NCBI GenBank assembly: GCA_019279435.1
Contig: JAAALK010000079.1
Location: 83,942,162 to 84,006,161, forward strand
Reading direction: 5' to 3'
DNA: 64,000 nucleotides
From: Zizania palustris
Lineage: Eukaryota > Streptophyta > Magnoliopsida > Poales > Poaceae
Shown here: piece by piece, positions 55,035 through 64,000 of the stretch
How the letters are laid out: every line of letters starts with the position of its first letter
Numbering within the stretch: position 1 is the stretch's first letter
Translations under genes and position numbers: made by a program
The notes under the pieces: model-generated
Database searches by the model: none
What the model was told of the DNA's origin: nothing
What the model saw: only the letters and a program-made list of their open reading frames with translations

Positions 55035-56078
55035 CTACTTCTTGGCCTTCCTCGCCGCCCCCTTGCGCACCGGTGCCGCGGCAGCCTTCTTGCTTGCAGT
55101 GGCGGTCTTGGCAGGCGCCCCCGCAGTCTTCCTGGTGGAAGTCTTGGCGGACTTGGCAGGGCGAGGCTTGGCCGACGAACCGGCGGCCTTGGTCTTGGCA
55201 GCAGTCTTAGCCTTCGCCTTGGGAGAAGCAGTGGGCTTCGCGGCGGTGGCCTTGGGCTTGGGCTTCGCGGCGGTGGCCTTGGGCTTGGGCTTCGCGGCGG
55301 CGGCCTTGGGCTTGGGCTTCGTGGCGGCGGCCTTGGGCTTGGGCTTCCCGGCGGCGGCCTTGGGCTTGGGCTTCCCGGCGGCGGCCTTGGGCTTGGGCTT
55401 CCCGGCGGCGGCCTTGGGCTTGGGCTTCCCGGCGGCGGCCTTGGGCTTGGGCTTCCCGGCGGCGGCCTTGGGCTTGGGCTTCCCGGCGGCGGCCTTGGGC
55501 TTGAGCTTCCCGGCGGCGGCCTTGGGCTTGGGCTTCGCGGCGGTTGGAGCAGCAGAGCGAGCAGAGGGGAGCTTGAAGGAGTTCTTGACCTTGGTCAGCT
55601 TGCCGGCAGCGGCGAGCCTCTTAACCTGCCCGGCGAGAAGCTTGCGGAAGTTGGACGGCAGGTTGGCGCCGTGCTTGGCCTCGATGTACTTGCCAATGGC
55701 GTGGACGCTCGACCCCTTCCTCTCCTTCAGCGCTGCGATCGCTTCCGTGATCATCTGGGAACGCAGCACCACCGAAACATTAAGATCGAAAAACCACAAA
55801 AAAACGATACAGTGAATCAAATCTAACACCATCCACTACGAGATTGCCTAACGCGGCGGCCGACGGCAGCGGATTGCAACAGTTACCTCGCCGTACGGCG
55901 GGTGAGCGGCGGCCACGCGGGGCTTCCTCGGGGCAGCGGGTTTCTTAGCCTTGGCCTCCTTGGCCTTCTTCTCCTTCGCGGGCTTTACGATCTTCTTCTC
56001 GACCGCCTCGGCTACAGCTTCCTCCTTGGCCTCCACCTCGATGGCCGGGACCTCGGCGGCAACCTCATCAGTCGACAT
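55035..56078 (-). CDS. H1: Histone H1 (linker histone), two exons
   Basis: Linker histone that binds linker DNA at the nucleosome dyad and compacts chromatin. Exon 1 (56078-55887, 64 codons) encodes the N-terminal tail MSTDEVAAEVPAIEVEAKEE, a Lys/Ala-rich part and the start of the globular domain (HPPYGE). Exon 2 (55754-55035, 239 codons plus stop) opens MITEAIAALKERKGSS, then HAIGKYIEAKHGANLPSNFRK (shortened here) and LAAAGKLTKVKNSF. This is the winged-helix H15 domain, split at the usual plant H1 intron site. The tail has eleven 9-residue units of KPKPKAAAG type, then an Ala/Lys/Pro-rich end (KGAARKAKK). Total about 303 residues, normal to long for plant H1. No break seen; start chosen because upstream codons do not look like H1. 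Confidence 0.95.
55249..55545 (-). repeat. 27-bp coding minisatellite in the H1 tail
   Basis: Eleven tandem 27-bp units encode KPKPKAAAG and variants. The seven units nearest the globular domain end in AAAG and are nearly identical at DNA level (one has KL for KP). The four further units end AAAT, AAAA, ATAA and ATAA. Confidence 0.95.
55755..55886 (-). other. H1 intron
   Basis: 132 bp with donor GAG|GTAACT and acceptor TTCCCAG|ATG on the minus strand, phase 0. Open frames that run through it are spurious. Confidence 0.92.
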
Positions 56079-56199
56079 TGCTCTAACACACTCTCTACTC
56101 GCTGACTTAACTCCAGAAAAGGACGCGACGCTTCTACGGCGAAGACGGCGTCGGCGGCTGCGGTGGCGGATGAGACCGGAGCGGAAGACGAGGCGGAGG

Positions 56200-56207
56200 C
56201 ATAAATA
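56200..56207 (-). promoter_or_regulatory. TATA-like box of H1
   Basis: The minus strand reads TATTTATG, about 125 bp upstream of the ATG. Confidence 0.6.
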
Positions 56208-56226
56208 GCGCAGTCGGCGCGCTCTG

Positions 56227-56231
56227 ATTGG
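56227..56231 (-). promoter_or_regulatory. CCAAT box of H1
   Basis: CCAAT on the minus strand, 20 bp upstream of the TATA-like box. Confidence 0.6.
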
Positions 56232-56272
56232 TTCGGACGATCTCCCACGGATAGCCACCCGCAAACACGTCG

Positions 56273-56283
56273 CACGTGACGTC
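56273..56283 (-). promoter_or_regulatory. ACGTCA hexamer overlapping a G-box, H1 promoter
   Basis: The minus strand reads GACGTCACGTG. ACGTCA is the 'hexamer' motif of plant histone gene promoters, bound by bZIP factors. Here it overlaps CACGTG, about 70 bp upstream of the TATA-like box. Confidence 0.6.
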
Positions 56284-56394
56284 GGCCGTCGGATCACACT
56301 CCATCCGACGGTCCAGATGGCTCGCCGCGAGGCTGCACGGATTCCGCCCACCGGATAGGCTTCGGCCGCCGCGCAGCTGTTGCCTCATGTGTTT

Positions 56395-56711
56395 TCTCCC
56401 CGACTTTGCAAGCCGATATCTCTCTGCTCAATCGATCATTCAAGCTGCGATTTTTTGCGTTATCTAGCGACGCAAATCAACATTCGAACGAGACCAATTT
56501 TACACGATTTGGTCGAGTGTGCAAAGAGAAATCGCTCCACAAGTGATGGGTGGTCCTTTTATGGAAATTGCAACATGTGTGCTTCTCTCCCGACTTTGAG
56601 TGGAAATTGCGATCGACACACTCGACCATTCCAGCTGCGATCTCTTCCGTTGTGTAGTGGCAGAAGCTAGCTTTCAAACGCAACTGATCTCACTCGATTC
56701 CGTTGAGGATA
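56395..56711. repeat. Imperfect tandem repeat upstream of H1
   Basis: 56395-56517 and 56585-56711 share ccgacttt, gaccattc or gatcattc, agctgcgat, gcgttatctag or cgttgtgtag and actcgatt-like words at a 190-bp offset. Similarity is moderate. Confidence 0.6.
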
Positions 56712-56818
56712 GCGGCGGCAATCGGCGATTTGGCAACTGCAGGTCCGGTAGCTTGTGTGACTACTCCATGTGCCGTCCGTGCTCCGTCCGAGCACTCCGA
56801 CCACTGCGCGCTGGATCA

Positions 56819-56880
56819 CACGTTTCTGTAGTGACAGAAATTTTGTATGCAAGCCAAAATTTCTGTGTAGTGGCAACGTG
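56819..56880. repeat. Short inverted repeat (26-27 bp arms)
   Basis: cacgtttctgtagtgac plus agaaattttg is mirrored by caaaatttctgtgtagtgg plus caacgtg, with a 9-bp loop (56846-56854). Confidence 0.7.
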
Positions 56881-57772
56881 ACAAAGTGACTGATGGTCTC
56901 GGCTGCTAAAGGCAATAGTACTTTCTAGCTACAATATGCTCGATCGGCTAGAATTTCTTGATGATTTTACAAGATGTTTAGCAACAAGCTAATTATGTCG
57001 GATGACCAAAGATAGATAGAATGATTGGGAGAGTATGTAGATATAGGGTAAATTTAAACTGGATCTACCAATCAAGTAGTTGTTATGGAAAAAAGTTGGG
57101 ATTCATACCTTTGTTCTATCCCTCCATGATCTACGACGAGCGGTTGATACAGACTCCAAAGACGATGTTGGTGACTCTGGATTCCGCTTCTGATAATGTT
57201 GAATGCCATTTCCAACATATAAGATCTTACATTTGCTAAGGCCAAAGAAGGACGCACATCGAGGAGACATCTCCGATTGCTCGCAAAGAGAAATTGTGTA
57301 AAGATGCAAAGAAAGAATACTAAACATAGAGAAGAAAACTATTAGCCATGAACAACTACTATGTTGCTTGAGGTGGGTGGGTGGGTAGGGGTGGCGGCGG
57401 CGGCGAGAAGACAATGGGCGCAATACCTATTTTGTCAAGGGAAAGGGGAATGCGACTATATATAGAACAAGGGATAGGATGAACCTAGGTCTCAAACCAG
57501 ATGGGCCATGGAATGGGCCTAAGATTTAGAGAATATGGTCTTGAACTAATCAGCCCAAATAAGTTGAGTCGGCCTACGCATTATACTGGAGTTTGGTCCA
57601 CTTTTGTGGGAATGTCACCCTCGTCGCTCAATTTGATTCTTAAATGTTAGCAAAGAGCTTAGGAGTGGTATGGCAAGTGTCACCTTACGTACAAGGAAGT
57701 GAGTGATTGTTTCTATTACCAAATTTTTCTATGTCATTATAATTTTTACAGTTTTGAAATATGTCATCGGTG
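56881..57772. other. Intergenic, no gene recognised
   Basis: A minus-strand frame at 57423-57103 (106 codons) begins near a CCACCC-rich word and lies below a TATATATA at 57455-57463. It has no recognisable motif and I do not call it a gene. 57480-57600 has gggcc-type words often seen in grass promoter-proximal repeats. Confidence 0.4.
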
Positions 57773-57862
57773 TGTCACTGACATATGGGACCTACCACAG
57801 TCACTGACAGTGGCATTTTTCAAATTACAGAAAATTATAATGGCATGTTTCAAAATTTCCCT
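57773..57862. repeat. Dispersed repeat, copy 2 (with 50605-50692)
   Basis: Same text order as copy 1: gacatatgggacc, cactgacagtggcattt, ataatggcatgt. Confidence 0.75.
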
Positions 57863-58118
57863 TGTTTCTAAAGGTCTAGATCATGTTGTCATTCTTTGAT
57901 TCTTACATCTTTAACCACTTTTATTTTGAACGGTTAGTATAAATTACAAACTAACATACTAATTGTCACGTGGACTAGGGTCACTAGTATTTTTTTCTAT
58001 TAAGTGGGCTATATTGTCAGCTTTTTAAATATTACTCTCTCTATCTAAAAACATAATGAGTACAACCTTTTGGTGTGGTATTTAACATAAAACTTTCAAC
58101 TCTTTCACAATATATCAT
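57863..58118. other. Spacer with a Stowaway-like edge
   Basis: 58033-58070 (tactctctctatctaaaaac) resembles the end of a Stowaway MITE. Only one end is present, cut by the start of element G. Confidence 0.35.
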
Positions 58119-59590
58119 TGTTGTAGCAATTGCGTTAGCTACAGCACAGGTTTTGTGTGTACATATGGTGTATAAAATGAACCTCGAAGGGTTCTCTCAG
58201 AAGGAGAAAAGATTTATATTAGTTCGGACCTCCCCAAAGGGATAATAGCCCTACGTCCAGTTTGTGGTGGATTTGGCATAGTTTGCCTTGGTTGAATCTA
58301 AAGGGTCCGAAGGATCTCATAGATCTGACGGAACTCCCCTATTACAAGGGCTTGGCCCTGCTTTCATAGGCATGCAGGCCTAAGGAAAAGACCTAAATGC
58401 CCTCTATAAGTTATAGGCTTTATAGGGGCAAGAAGGGGAAAAGGCTAGCCTACTATACAAAGTGCTTTACAGCTTTACAGACGTGTCAAATTAACGTCAT
58501 TTCTGAGCAGCTAAACGACATACTAGGGGCAGAGGGCCCTCGGTATGGCTTCTACACTGTAGCGAAGTACAGATATTTTCTTGGTTCGAAGTAATAGCCG
58601 GAGCCTTTCAGGCGGAGACTGCGGTGAAGGCTTCGAAGGACACTCCGAAGTGGGCTTCGAAGCATGCTCCGAACTGAACTCCGAACTGGGTTCTCGAAGA
58701 GTTATCTTCGAATTGGCTGGAGAGGGTCCGGAGACCGGCTCTGGGGAGCTTCGAAAGGAGCTCAGAGGTTAACTCCGAAGAAAGCCCAGAAGCTAACTCC
58801 GAAGAGAACTTCGAAGAGAGCTTAAAGACTTGGCTTCTAGCAGACTTCGAAGGGAGCCTGGAGGCTTCGCTTTGGAGGGCTCTGAAAGGAGTCCGAAGGC
58901 TTGGACTATATGATGCTTGGAAATAGCTTCGGCAGGTAGGGGAAAAGACCTACCTGCCCTCTATAAGTTATAGGCTTTATAGGGGCAAGAAGGGGAAAAG
59001 GCTAGTCTATTGTACAAAGTGCTTTACAGCTTTACAGACGTGTCAAATTAACGTCACTTCTGAGCAGCTAAACGACATACTAGGGGCAGAGGGGCCCCGG
59101 TATGGCTTCTACACTGTAGCGAAGTACAGATATTTTCTTGGTTCGAAGTAATAGCCGGAGCCTTTCAGGCGGAGACTGCGATGAAGGCTTCGAAGGACAC
59201 TCCGAAGTGGGCTTCGAAGCATGCTCCGAACTGAACTCCGAACTGGGTTCTCGGAGACTTAGCTTCGAATTGGCTGGAGAGGGTCCGAAGACCGGCTCTA
59301 GGGAGCTTCAAAAGGAGCTCGGAGGTTAACTCCGAAGAAAGCCCGGAAGCTAACTCCGAAGAGAACTTCGAAGAGAGCTTAACGACTTGGCTTCTGGCAG
59401 ACTTCGAACGGAGCCTAGAGGCTTCGCTCTGGAGGGCTCCGAAAGGAGTCCGAAGGCTTGGACTATATGATGCTTGGAAATAGCTTCGGCAGGTAGGGAT
59501 CTGCTTCGATAGTGTCAGGTTCCGGGCCGAAGGCCTACAGAGGATGACGTCATTTGGTCCATGTTCAAGGGAAAACTTATTCCCCCAATA
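58119..59590 (-). repeat. Element G 3' LTR (1472 bp) with an internal duplication
   Basis: Starts TGTTGTAGCAATTG and ends ttcccccaata (F ends cccaaca). It is three times as long as the F LTR, partly because a 557-bp segment is present twice. Rich in TTCGAA, CTCCGAAG and similar words. Confidence 0.8.
58386..59499 (-). repeat. 557-bp tandem duplication inside the G LTR
   Basis: 58386-58942 and 58943-59499 are nearly identical, differing by a handful of substitutions. Each unit carries a TATA-like CCCTATAAAGCC on the minus strand (58419-58424 and 58976-58981), so the LTR has two promoter cores. Confidence 0.93.
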
Positions 59591-59603
59591 GTATCCCCTC
59601 GCC
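59591..59603 (-). other. Polypurine tract of element G
   Basis: The minus strand reads GCGAGGGGATAC next to the LTR end. Confidence 0.65.
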
Positions 59604-59883
59604 CGCAGCCCTTCGGAACGAAGGGGTGCGTGCGCCTCTAGACAAATGACAGCAGAAAAAGTAACTTCAGAGAAGACAGGCCTTCGGAGCTTGGACCGAA
59701 GGAGGGCTTCGACTTGCGCAGGCAATGATTGCCTACCTCGACTGACAGAGTGACCTAGGGGAGGCCGAATGACTCCGCAACAGCTATAAAACTAACCGTT
59801 ATAGTGCGTTGGTTCGTTTCAACTTTGCCTGAGGCCCACCTATCAGTCACTTCGGTACGGGAACCGTCGGGATTTTTACCGCC

Positions 59884-59890
59884 TATAAAA
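59884..59890 (+). promoter_or_regulatory. TATA box for the antisense gene of G
   Basis: CTATAAAAAGG on the + strand, about 150 bp before the ATG at 60037. It is followed by a C/T-rich leader (cttcgctctcttctcttc). Same arrangement as F. Confidence 0.7.
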
Positions 59891-61449
59891 AGGGGTTTAC
59901 CGCACACGGCTTTGGCACACTTCTCATTTGCTTCTTTCTCAGTGCCTCACATCCTTCGCTCTCTTCTCTTCATCTCTAGCTTCGCGCAGAGCCAGCTTCG
60001 CAAGCTTTAGCGCCCTTCACGCCGAAGCCCCACAAAATGTCGAAGAAGGCTTTGGCCCTGGGATCGAGTTCGAGCTCTGCCCAGGCGCAGGCAGCGGCTA
60101 CAGCGGCAACGAAGCCTGCAGCGAGGCGGTTGGGGCCGAGGGACCTTCGGTCACCATCGGACAAGTTTGAGCAGACTCTGGAAATGAGGGCTTCGGCTTC
60201 AACGGAGGAGTCTGTCCGCAAAGCCTGCGAGGGGAAGATATCACTGGAGATCCAGCTTCGGGTGCCGGAGAAGTCGGAGGCCGTACCAAGGCCTCGGGCT
60301 GACAAAGTAGTACTCTTCGAAGCTTTCTTCGAGGCCGGCCTCGGACTACCAGTGGTGGAGATGCTGAGTGAAGTCTTGAAGACCTACAACCTCAAGCTTC
60401 CTCAACTGTCGCCAAATGCCGTGGCGAGGCTAGCGGTCTTCGAGTGCGCTATGAGGGCCGAAGGCTGCGAGGGGCGCGCTGATGTCTTCGTAGCCCTCCA
60501 TGACACCAACTGCCAGCCGAAGAAGAGGGAGGGATCAGACCGCATCAAGAGGGCCTTGGCCTTCGGGAGCGCCAATTTTCAGCTTCGGAAGGAGTACCAG
60601 GATGCCTTCCCAGCGAGGGCCGCAACAACAAGTGGTACTCGAAGTGGGACCAAGAGTGGTTCTACGCCACAGTTGGGGCGAACTCTCCCCTTCGGAGTAC
60701 CAATACGCTCATATCCTACTGACGCGAAGGCGTGGTGAAGACGAGCCCTGACATCCTTCGCTCAGCCTTCGAAGATGAGAATGAGGGACCTCGCGGAGGA
60801 GTTTATCACCCTTCGGCTCAGCCCCCTTGCGCTCTCTTGGCCGGAGGGCCTCTTTCAGCCTTCGGGCTTGGAGGGCCTAAGCGAGGTGTCAGCAGAACGC
60901 CTTGGTAAGACTTCGAAGTCTCTTTATTTTCATACCTCGCAAAATAAACTTGTTCTGACTTGGAATCTTGATGAAGCTGCTCGTGAAGTAAGGACTCTGG
61001 AGGAGGCCATCGTAACTGCGGAGTGCGTTGTCGGAGCCCTGACACCTGAGGAGCAGGCTCAACGGCTCGCTCTAGTGGGGACTTGGGAACACTGGAACAG
61101 AGTATGGACCTGTCTCGGCGTCGAGGAGGTCCAAGCTCTGCCAGACTTCTCCAGCCCTACACCCTCGGTGAGCGGCTCCAAGAGGAAGAAGGTGGACGAC
61201 GATGAACCCGAAGCCTCAAGGGCTCACTCGGAGCTCCCAACAACGGAAGCCCCTACTACTGAGGAGGCAACAGCCGCGAGCCCTAGAAACGGAGCGGAGC
61301 CAGCAGGGCTCTGGCGGCAGCTACCAAAGTGGTGGCGAGGGCCGCAACGGCGACACCTTCGGACGCGGGGGATGAGGCTCCGCCCTCGTAGCAAAGGGAC
61401 TGGGGAGCACACATCGCTCCCTCCGCCTTCGAAGAAATCTCCGATGAAG

Positions 61450-61510
61450 GTAAACACTTTAAACATACTTCTCTTTTCCCACACGGATATTAACTTGAAC
61501 TTTTTTGCAG
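61450..61510 (+). other. Probable intron in the antisense gene of G
   Basis: gaag|GTAAAC ... TTTTTTGCAG. It corresponds to the F intron at 34578-34673. At 61 nt it is short for a plant intron. Confidence 0.6.
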
Positions 61511-61885
61511 ATGTCGATGCCAGTGCGAGGTGCACCGCACCGAAGCCGGTGAAGGCCTCCGGCAGCAGCAGTAGCAGCTCGGAGTCCGATAGCACTTCGT
61601 CCGAGGAGGATGGAGGTGACAGCCGCGGCGAAGGAAACCTTCAAGACGGGGCCAATGAGCACGTTGAAGTGGTGGATCGGAGCCCAGCTCCGCTGAATCC
61701 TGCACCGGAGGTGGTTGTGGCGGAGATAGTCCAGCCTCTGCAGCCGAGGGGGGGCCATGATGGAGGCGGCCATTCATGATTTCCACGAAGGCTGCGTTGC
61801 TGCAGGGTCAGGGGGCTTGGTGGCTCAACTCAGCCACTCTAGCCCCTTCGACCTCTTCTCAAACGCAAACAAAGCCCTCATCTAG

Positions 61886-61962
61886 GTGAGCGAAGTCCCA
61901 AACAGTCTTCGAGTCATACTTGCTTTTCAATCAACATTTATGATTTTCTTGAATTCTTTTAG
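61886..61962 (+). other. Probable intron in the antisense gene of G
   Basis: ctag|GTGAGC ... TTCTTTTAG, followed by the coiled-coil exon. Confidence 0.55.
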
Positions 61963-62774
61963 GCCTTTGCACTGAATGCTGTAGCAGCCATCTCAGCGGA
62001 CGAACGGATGGCTCGCTTGGTGGAGGAGAGGGATGCCCTCCGACGCGAGATCTCGGTGGAAGCCGAGAAGCGAAGGCGAGCCGAAGCCTTAGTAGAGATG
62101 GTGAGGGCCGAGGCCCAGAAGGCGAGGGAGGTCCTGGTCTCTGAGACTGACAAGCTTCGGGCGGAGCTTCAAGCTTCGGATGAGGCCAGAGCGGAGTTGG
62201 CAGCGGAGAATTCAGAGCTTTGCAAAGCCAGCCACTGCCTGCAGGACTTCATTGTTCACAATGTCGACGAAGCCACTTCGAGCTTAACCTCAGTCCTTGA
62301 GCAAATAGGGACTGAGTGACGGGTTCCAGACTTTAGCCTTTAGGACCCAATTGGGGATCGCGTCGAGTTATTGAAGATTGTGGCTACGACGGCGGAGGTG
62401 TCCCTGAAGGGCTTCGCCTTGATGGCCGGCCGAGTGGCGGGTCAAGGGGTGCTGCAAATGCTTCATGACTCGGGGTGCAACCACCTCGAGGCAGTGACCT
62501 CGGCGACTCTAGTGGACTTCGGAGGCCAGCACTTGGTGACGCCTCCGTCAGGCGTCCGCGGAGCATGGCGCCGCCTACAAGAGCCTTGGAAGGCCCAAGA
62601 CTGCGAAGCAGTCATCTGTCTCCAAAAGGCCCTCCGCCTTCGCCGAGCCAGGGCACAGGCCTCGCCAGCTCAGCCTTCGACGTCGACGCCTCCACCGCCG
62701 GAGGTGTAGATCTCCTTAGGCTCTTTGTAATTCTTAGTTGTAGGCTTGTAAAACTTATCAGTTTATTAATATAA

Positions 62775-63290
62775 ATGTTGGGGTACTTTATACCTGCCCA
62801 GGCTCAGCTTTTGAATGTTGACCTCGAAGTACTTGAGGATTCTGAGGAGCTTCGCCAGCTATGGGTGGTGCTCGAGGTAGCTAGGTCCGAAGGTCCTCCT
62901 CGGTTCAAGCTTCTGAGGGGTCCTAAGGGTGAATCCATTTCCGAAGTAGCCCAGGAGCTATTGGCTACCGTGAAGATGGAGCCTCTTTGGAGTTCTTCCT
63001 CCTCACCAGACTTAAGCCGTTTAAAAATAGACTTAAGTGGCGAGGGGGTACAGCCTTCGGGTATGGCCTTAACAAGTAGCGAAGCCTTAGACTTATCTGC
63101 CTTCGACATGGCACCGCCTGCCTCGCAGACTTGGACAAACCTGCAAGGTGAAAGACGAGGTCTGTGGGCTTCGGGGAGTGGACGAATCGGCCGTGGGAGA
63201 GCAGGCTCCGACGAGGCTTCGTCCAACCGAGGGGCCCTGGCTGGAAGAAGAGTAAGCGAGGGTCGGGGCCTCGAGCTCGCTTTTTCTTAG
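62775..63290 (+). CDS. Second antisense ORF of G, unknown family
   Basis: Open frame of 171 codons from ATG 62775 (MLGYFIPAQAQLLNVDLEVL) to a TAG at 63290. The words EELRQLWVVLEVARSE, LLRGPKGE and EVAQELLATVK match the F ORF at 36142 (GLRQQWAILKIL, LVPQGDQGE, EVLSYIK), and both end in a basic RGxR-rich tail. No known domain recognised. The amino-acid conservation between F and G, while nearby non-coding DNA differs, suggests it is or was coding. It may instead be the last exon of the main antisense gene (an acceptor-like tgcccag lies at 62795). Confidence 0.55.
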   Translation: MLGYFIPAQAQLLNVDLEVLEDSEELRQLWVVLEVARSEGPPRFKLLRGPKGESISEVAQELLATVKMEPLWSSSSSPDLSRLKIDLSGEGVQPSGMALTSSEALDLSAFDMAPPASQTWTNLQGERRGLWASGSGRIGRGRAGSDEASSNRGALAGRRVSEGRGLELAFS

Positions 63291-64000
63291 GCTTAGACAC
63301 AGACTACTCATAATTTTGTTTTTCGAAGTGTATTTGTAACATATTTCTCAATTATCATTCAATGAATGAGATTTGTTGTATTTGCATACTTCTTCTGCAT
63401 GCTTCGCATGATTTGATTGTTTTGAACGTTTTAGCTTGTCACGCTCGTACTGCGCATTACATTCGCACACTTCGCATACATACTTCGGTCCCCCCTTGCG
63501 CGTGGCAGCTAGGGACTTAGTCGTTGCTGGTGCAAGCAATTATCGAATGCGAAGGGGTGTGCCTTTTTGGTTGCTTCGGACGCTTATATCGCGTCAAGCG
63601 AAGGCCTATTTTGGGCTTCTAACACATTAATTTGGAGCGAAGCAAGGCTTCAACGTAGACAAATTAAGCGAAGTATGCTTCAGCATGCTTGGATTTGGAT
63701 AATGTGCGTGAGCAAGGCTCTGAAACACACAGATTTAAGCGAAGCATGACTTCGAGATGCTTAAATTTTATATTAGATCACGTCACGCGAAGCGAGGCCT
63801 CGATGCGTGTTCAGATAGCGAAGCAAGTCTTCTTGAGCTTGATCCTATAGTGAATGAAAAGGATATTTGGTGTGGATTCACCGAACCTGCGATGGGTTGA
63901 GCCACCTACGACCCTGGGCCACCTTCGACCCTGGGATGCATCAGGCCGGAGCCTAGAATCCCGGACTTGTCGAGCCGTTGCTTGGAAGTCTCAAAGTCCA
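63291..64000. other. Element G spacer and start of repeat region
   Basis: No gene. 63380-63840 has many cgaag and gcttcg words. 63900-63965 has gccaccttcgaccctggg and catcaggccggagcctagaatcc, which are the words of the 119-bp array of F, so the G array probably continues past the window. Confidence 0.6.

Larger units (their letters stand above)
60037..62709 (+). pseudogene. Antisense gene of G (Transposase_28 family), less decayed than in F
   Basis: Starts at ATG 60037 (MSKKALALGSSSSSAQ). The family domain reads VVLFEAFFEAGLGLPVVEML, LPQLSPNAVARLAVFECAM, EGCEGRADVFVALHDTNCQ and LAFGSANFQLRKEY, where F has a stop. At about 60610-60770 the text shifts frame (WYSKWDQEWFYATVG is readable in another frame). 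It then gives MRMRDLAEEFITLRLSPLAL, LVGTWEHWNRVW, an acidic Ser-rich part (SGSSSSSSESDSTSSEEDGG), probable introns at 61450-61510 and 61886-61962, a coiled coil (62008-62320: MARLVEERDALRREIS, then RAEALVEMVRAEAQKARE) and a Pro-rich end at 62709. Cargo-like; role unknown. It may be a structural or regulatory protein. Stops near 62319 and the frameshift suggest decay. Confidence 0.78.
58119..64000 (-). mobile_element. Element G: Gypsy/Tat element related to F, partial
   Basis: Minus-strand orientation, inferred from the LTR followed by a polypurine tract and from the F-like order. It holds the 3' LTR, the polypurine tract, the opposite-strand gene with a second small ORF, and the beginning of the F-type repeat region. 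Integrase and the rest lie beyond 64000. Confidence 0.82.

Noticed and set aside
54937..55815. A 292-codon + strand frame rich in Gly, Ala, Leu and Phe over the H1 gene
   Set aside because: It is the mirror of the Lys/Pro/Ala codons of the H1 tail repeat, runs across the H1 intron, and resembles no known protein.
55848..56351. 167-codon frame extending H1 exon 1 upstream to 56351
   Set aside because: It runs through the promoter (TATA and CCAAT boxes). The ATG at 56078 starts a normal H1 N terminus, and the far end reads into the intron.
57103..57423. 106-codon minus-strand frame with a TATATATA about 30-40 bp upstream
   Set aside because: No recognised motif, no homologue in the window, and low-complexity start. 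Position alone is not enough to call a gene.
58581..59329. Two nearly identical 63-codon frames on the + strand, 557 bp apart, and a 186-codon frame on the other strand
   Set aside because: Products of the duplicated G LTR segment, with Ser/Glu/Gly bias from cttcgaag words. No start context or family.

Overview
This window looks like nuclear DNA from a grass (Poaceae). It holds nested LTR retrotransposons of Copia and Gypsy/Tat type, MITEs of kinds common in grasses, a hAT-type DNA transposon, and one recognisable host gene with an intron and a plant-style promoter, a linker histone H1. The species cannot be fixed from the sequence. I saw no rRNA, tRNA, CRISPR or prokaryotic-type operon.

Layout. 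1-1653: the 3' end of a probable Copia-type LTR on the + strand, with a very long near-perfect hairpin at 503-755. 1653-17400: Copia element A (minus strand), interrupted at 4229-13572 by a second, longer Copia element B (minus strand, SIRE/Maximus-like). 17401-18475: spacer holding an orphan fragment of the A family leader in opposite orientation, plus an LTR-like stretch. 18481-24734: Copia element C, a relative of A, with a perfect 5-bp target duplication. 25263-45523: a three-level nest. Copia element D (+ strand, LTRs at both ends, only gag left) contains a Gypsy/Tat-like remnant E (minus strand, a chimera of two elements, E1 and E2), which contains Gypsy/Tat element F (minus strand, 31915-43573). 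45524-54525: gene-poor DNA with a microsatellite, MITEs and a 2.2-kb hAT-type element carrying three 500-bp tandem units. 54526-56300: the histone H1 gene on the minus strand with its promoter. 58119-64000: the left part of Gypsy/Tat element G, a relative of F, running off the window.

How the parts work together. The TE coding regions are all broken by frameshifts, stops or deletions, and several have lost a catalytic aspartate (A protease, B and E2 reverse transcriptase, F protease). The strongest unusual theme is in F and G. Between integrase and the 3' LTR each carries a spliced gene on the opposite strand to gag-pol, with its own TATA box, matching introns, a domain of the 'putative gypsy type transposon' (Transposase_28) family, an acidic/Ser-rich middle, a coiled coil, and a second short ORF downstream. 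A 119-bp tandem array separates this gene from the convergent pol gene in F. A second theme is that several families carry their own short palindrome, repeated many times in the LTR U3 region and, in three of them, also in internal non-coding DNA (GGAACTTCC in A and C; GGTCNGACC in E1; TTCGAA/CTTCGGAG-type in B and G). The H1 gene appears intact (64 + 239 codons) and is the only feature I would call a working host gene.
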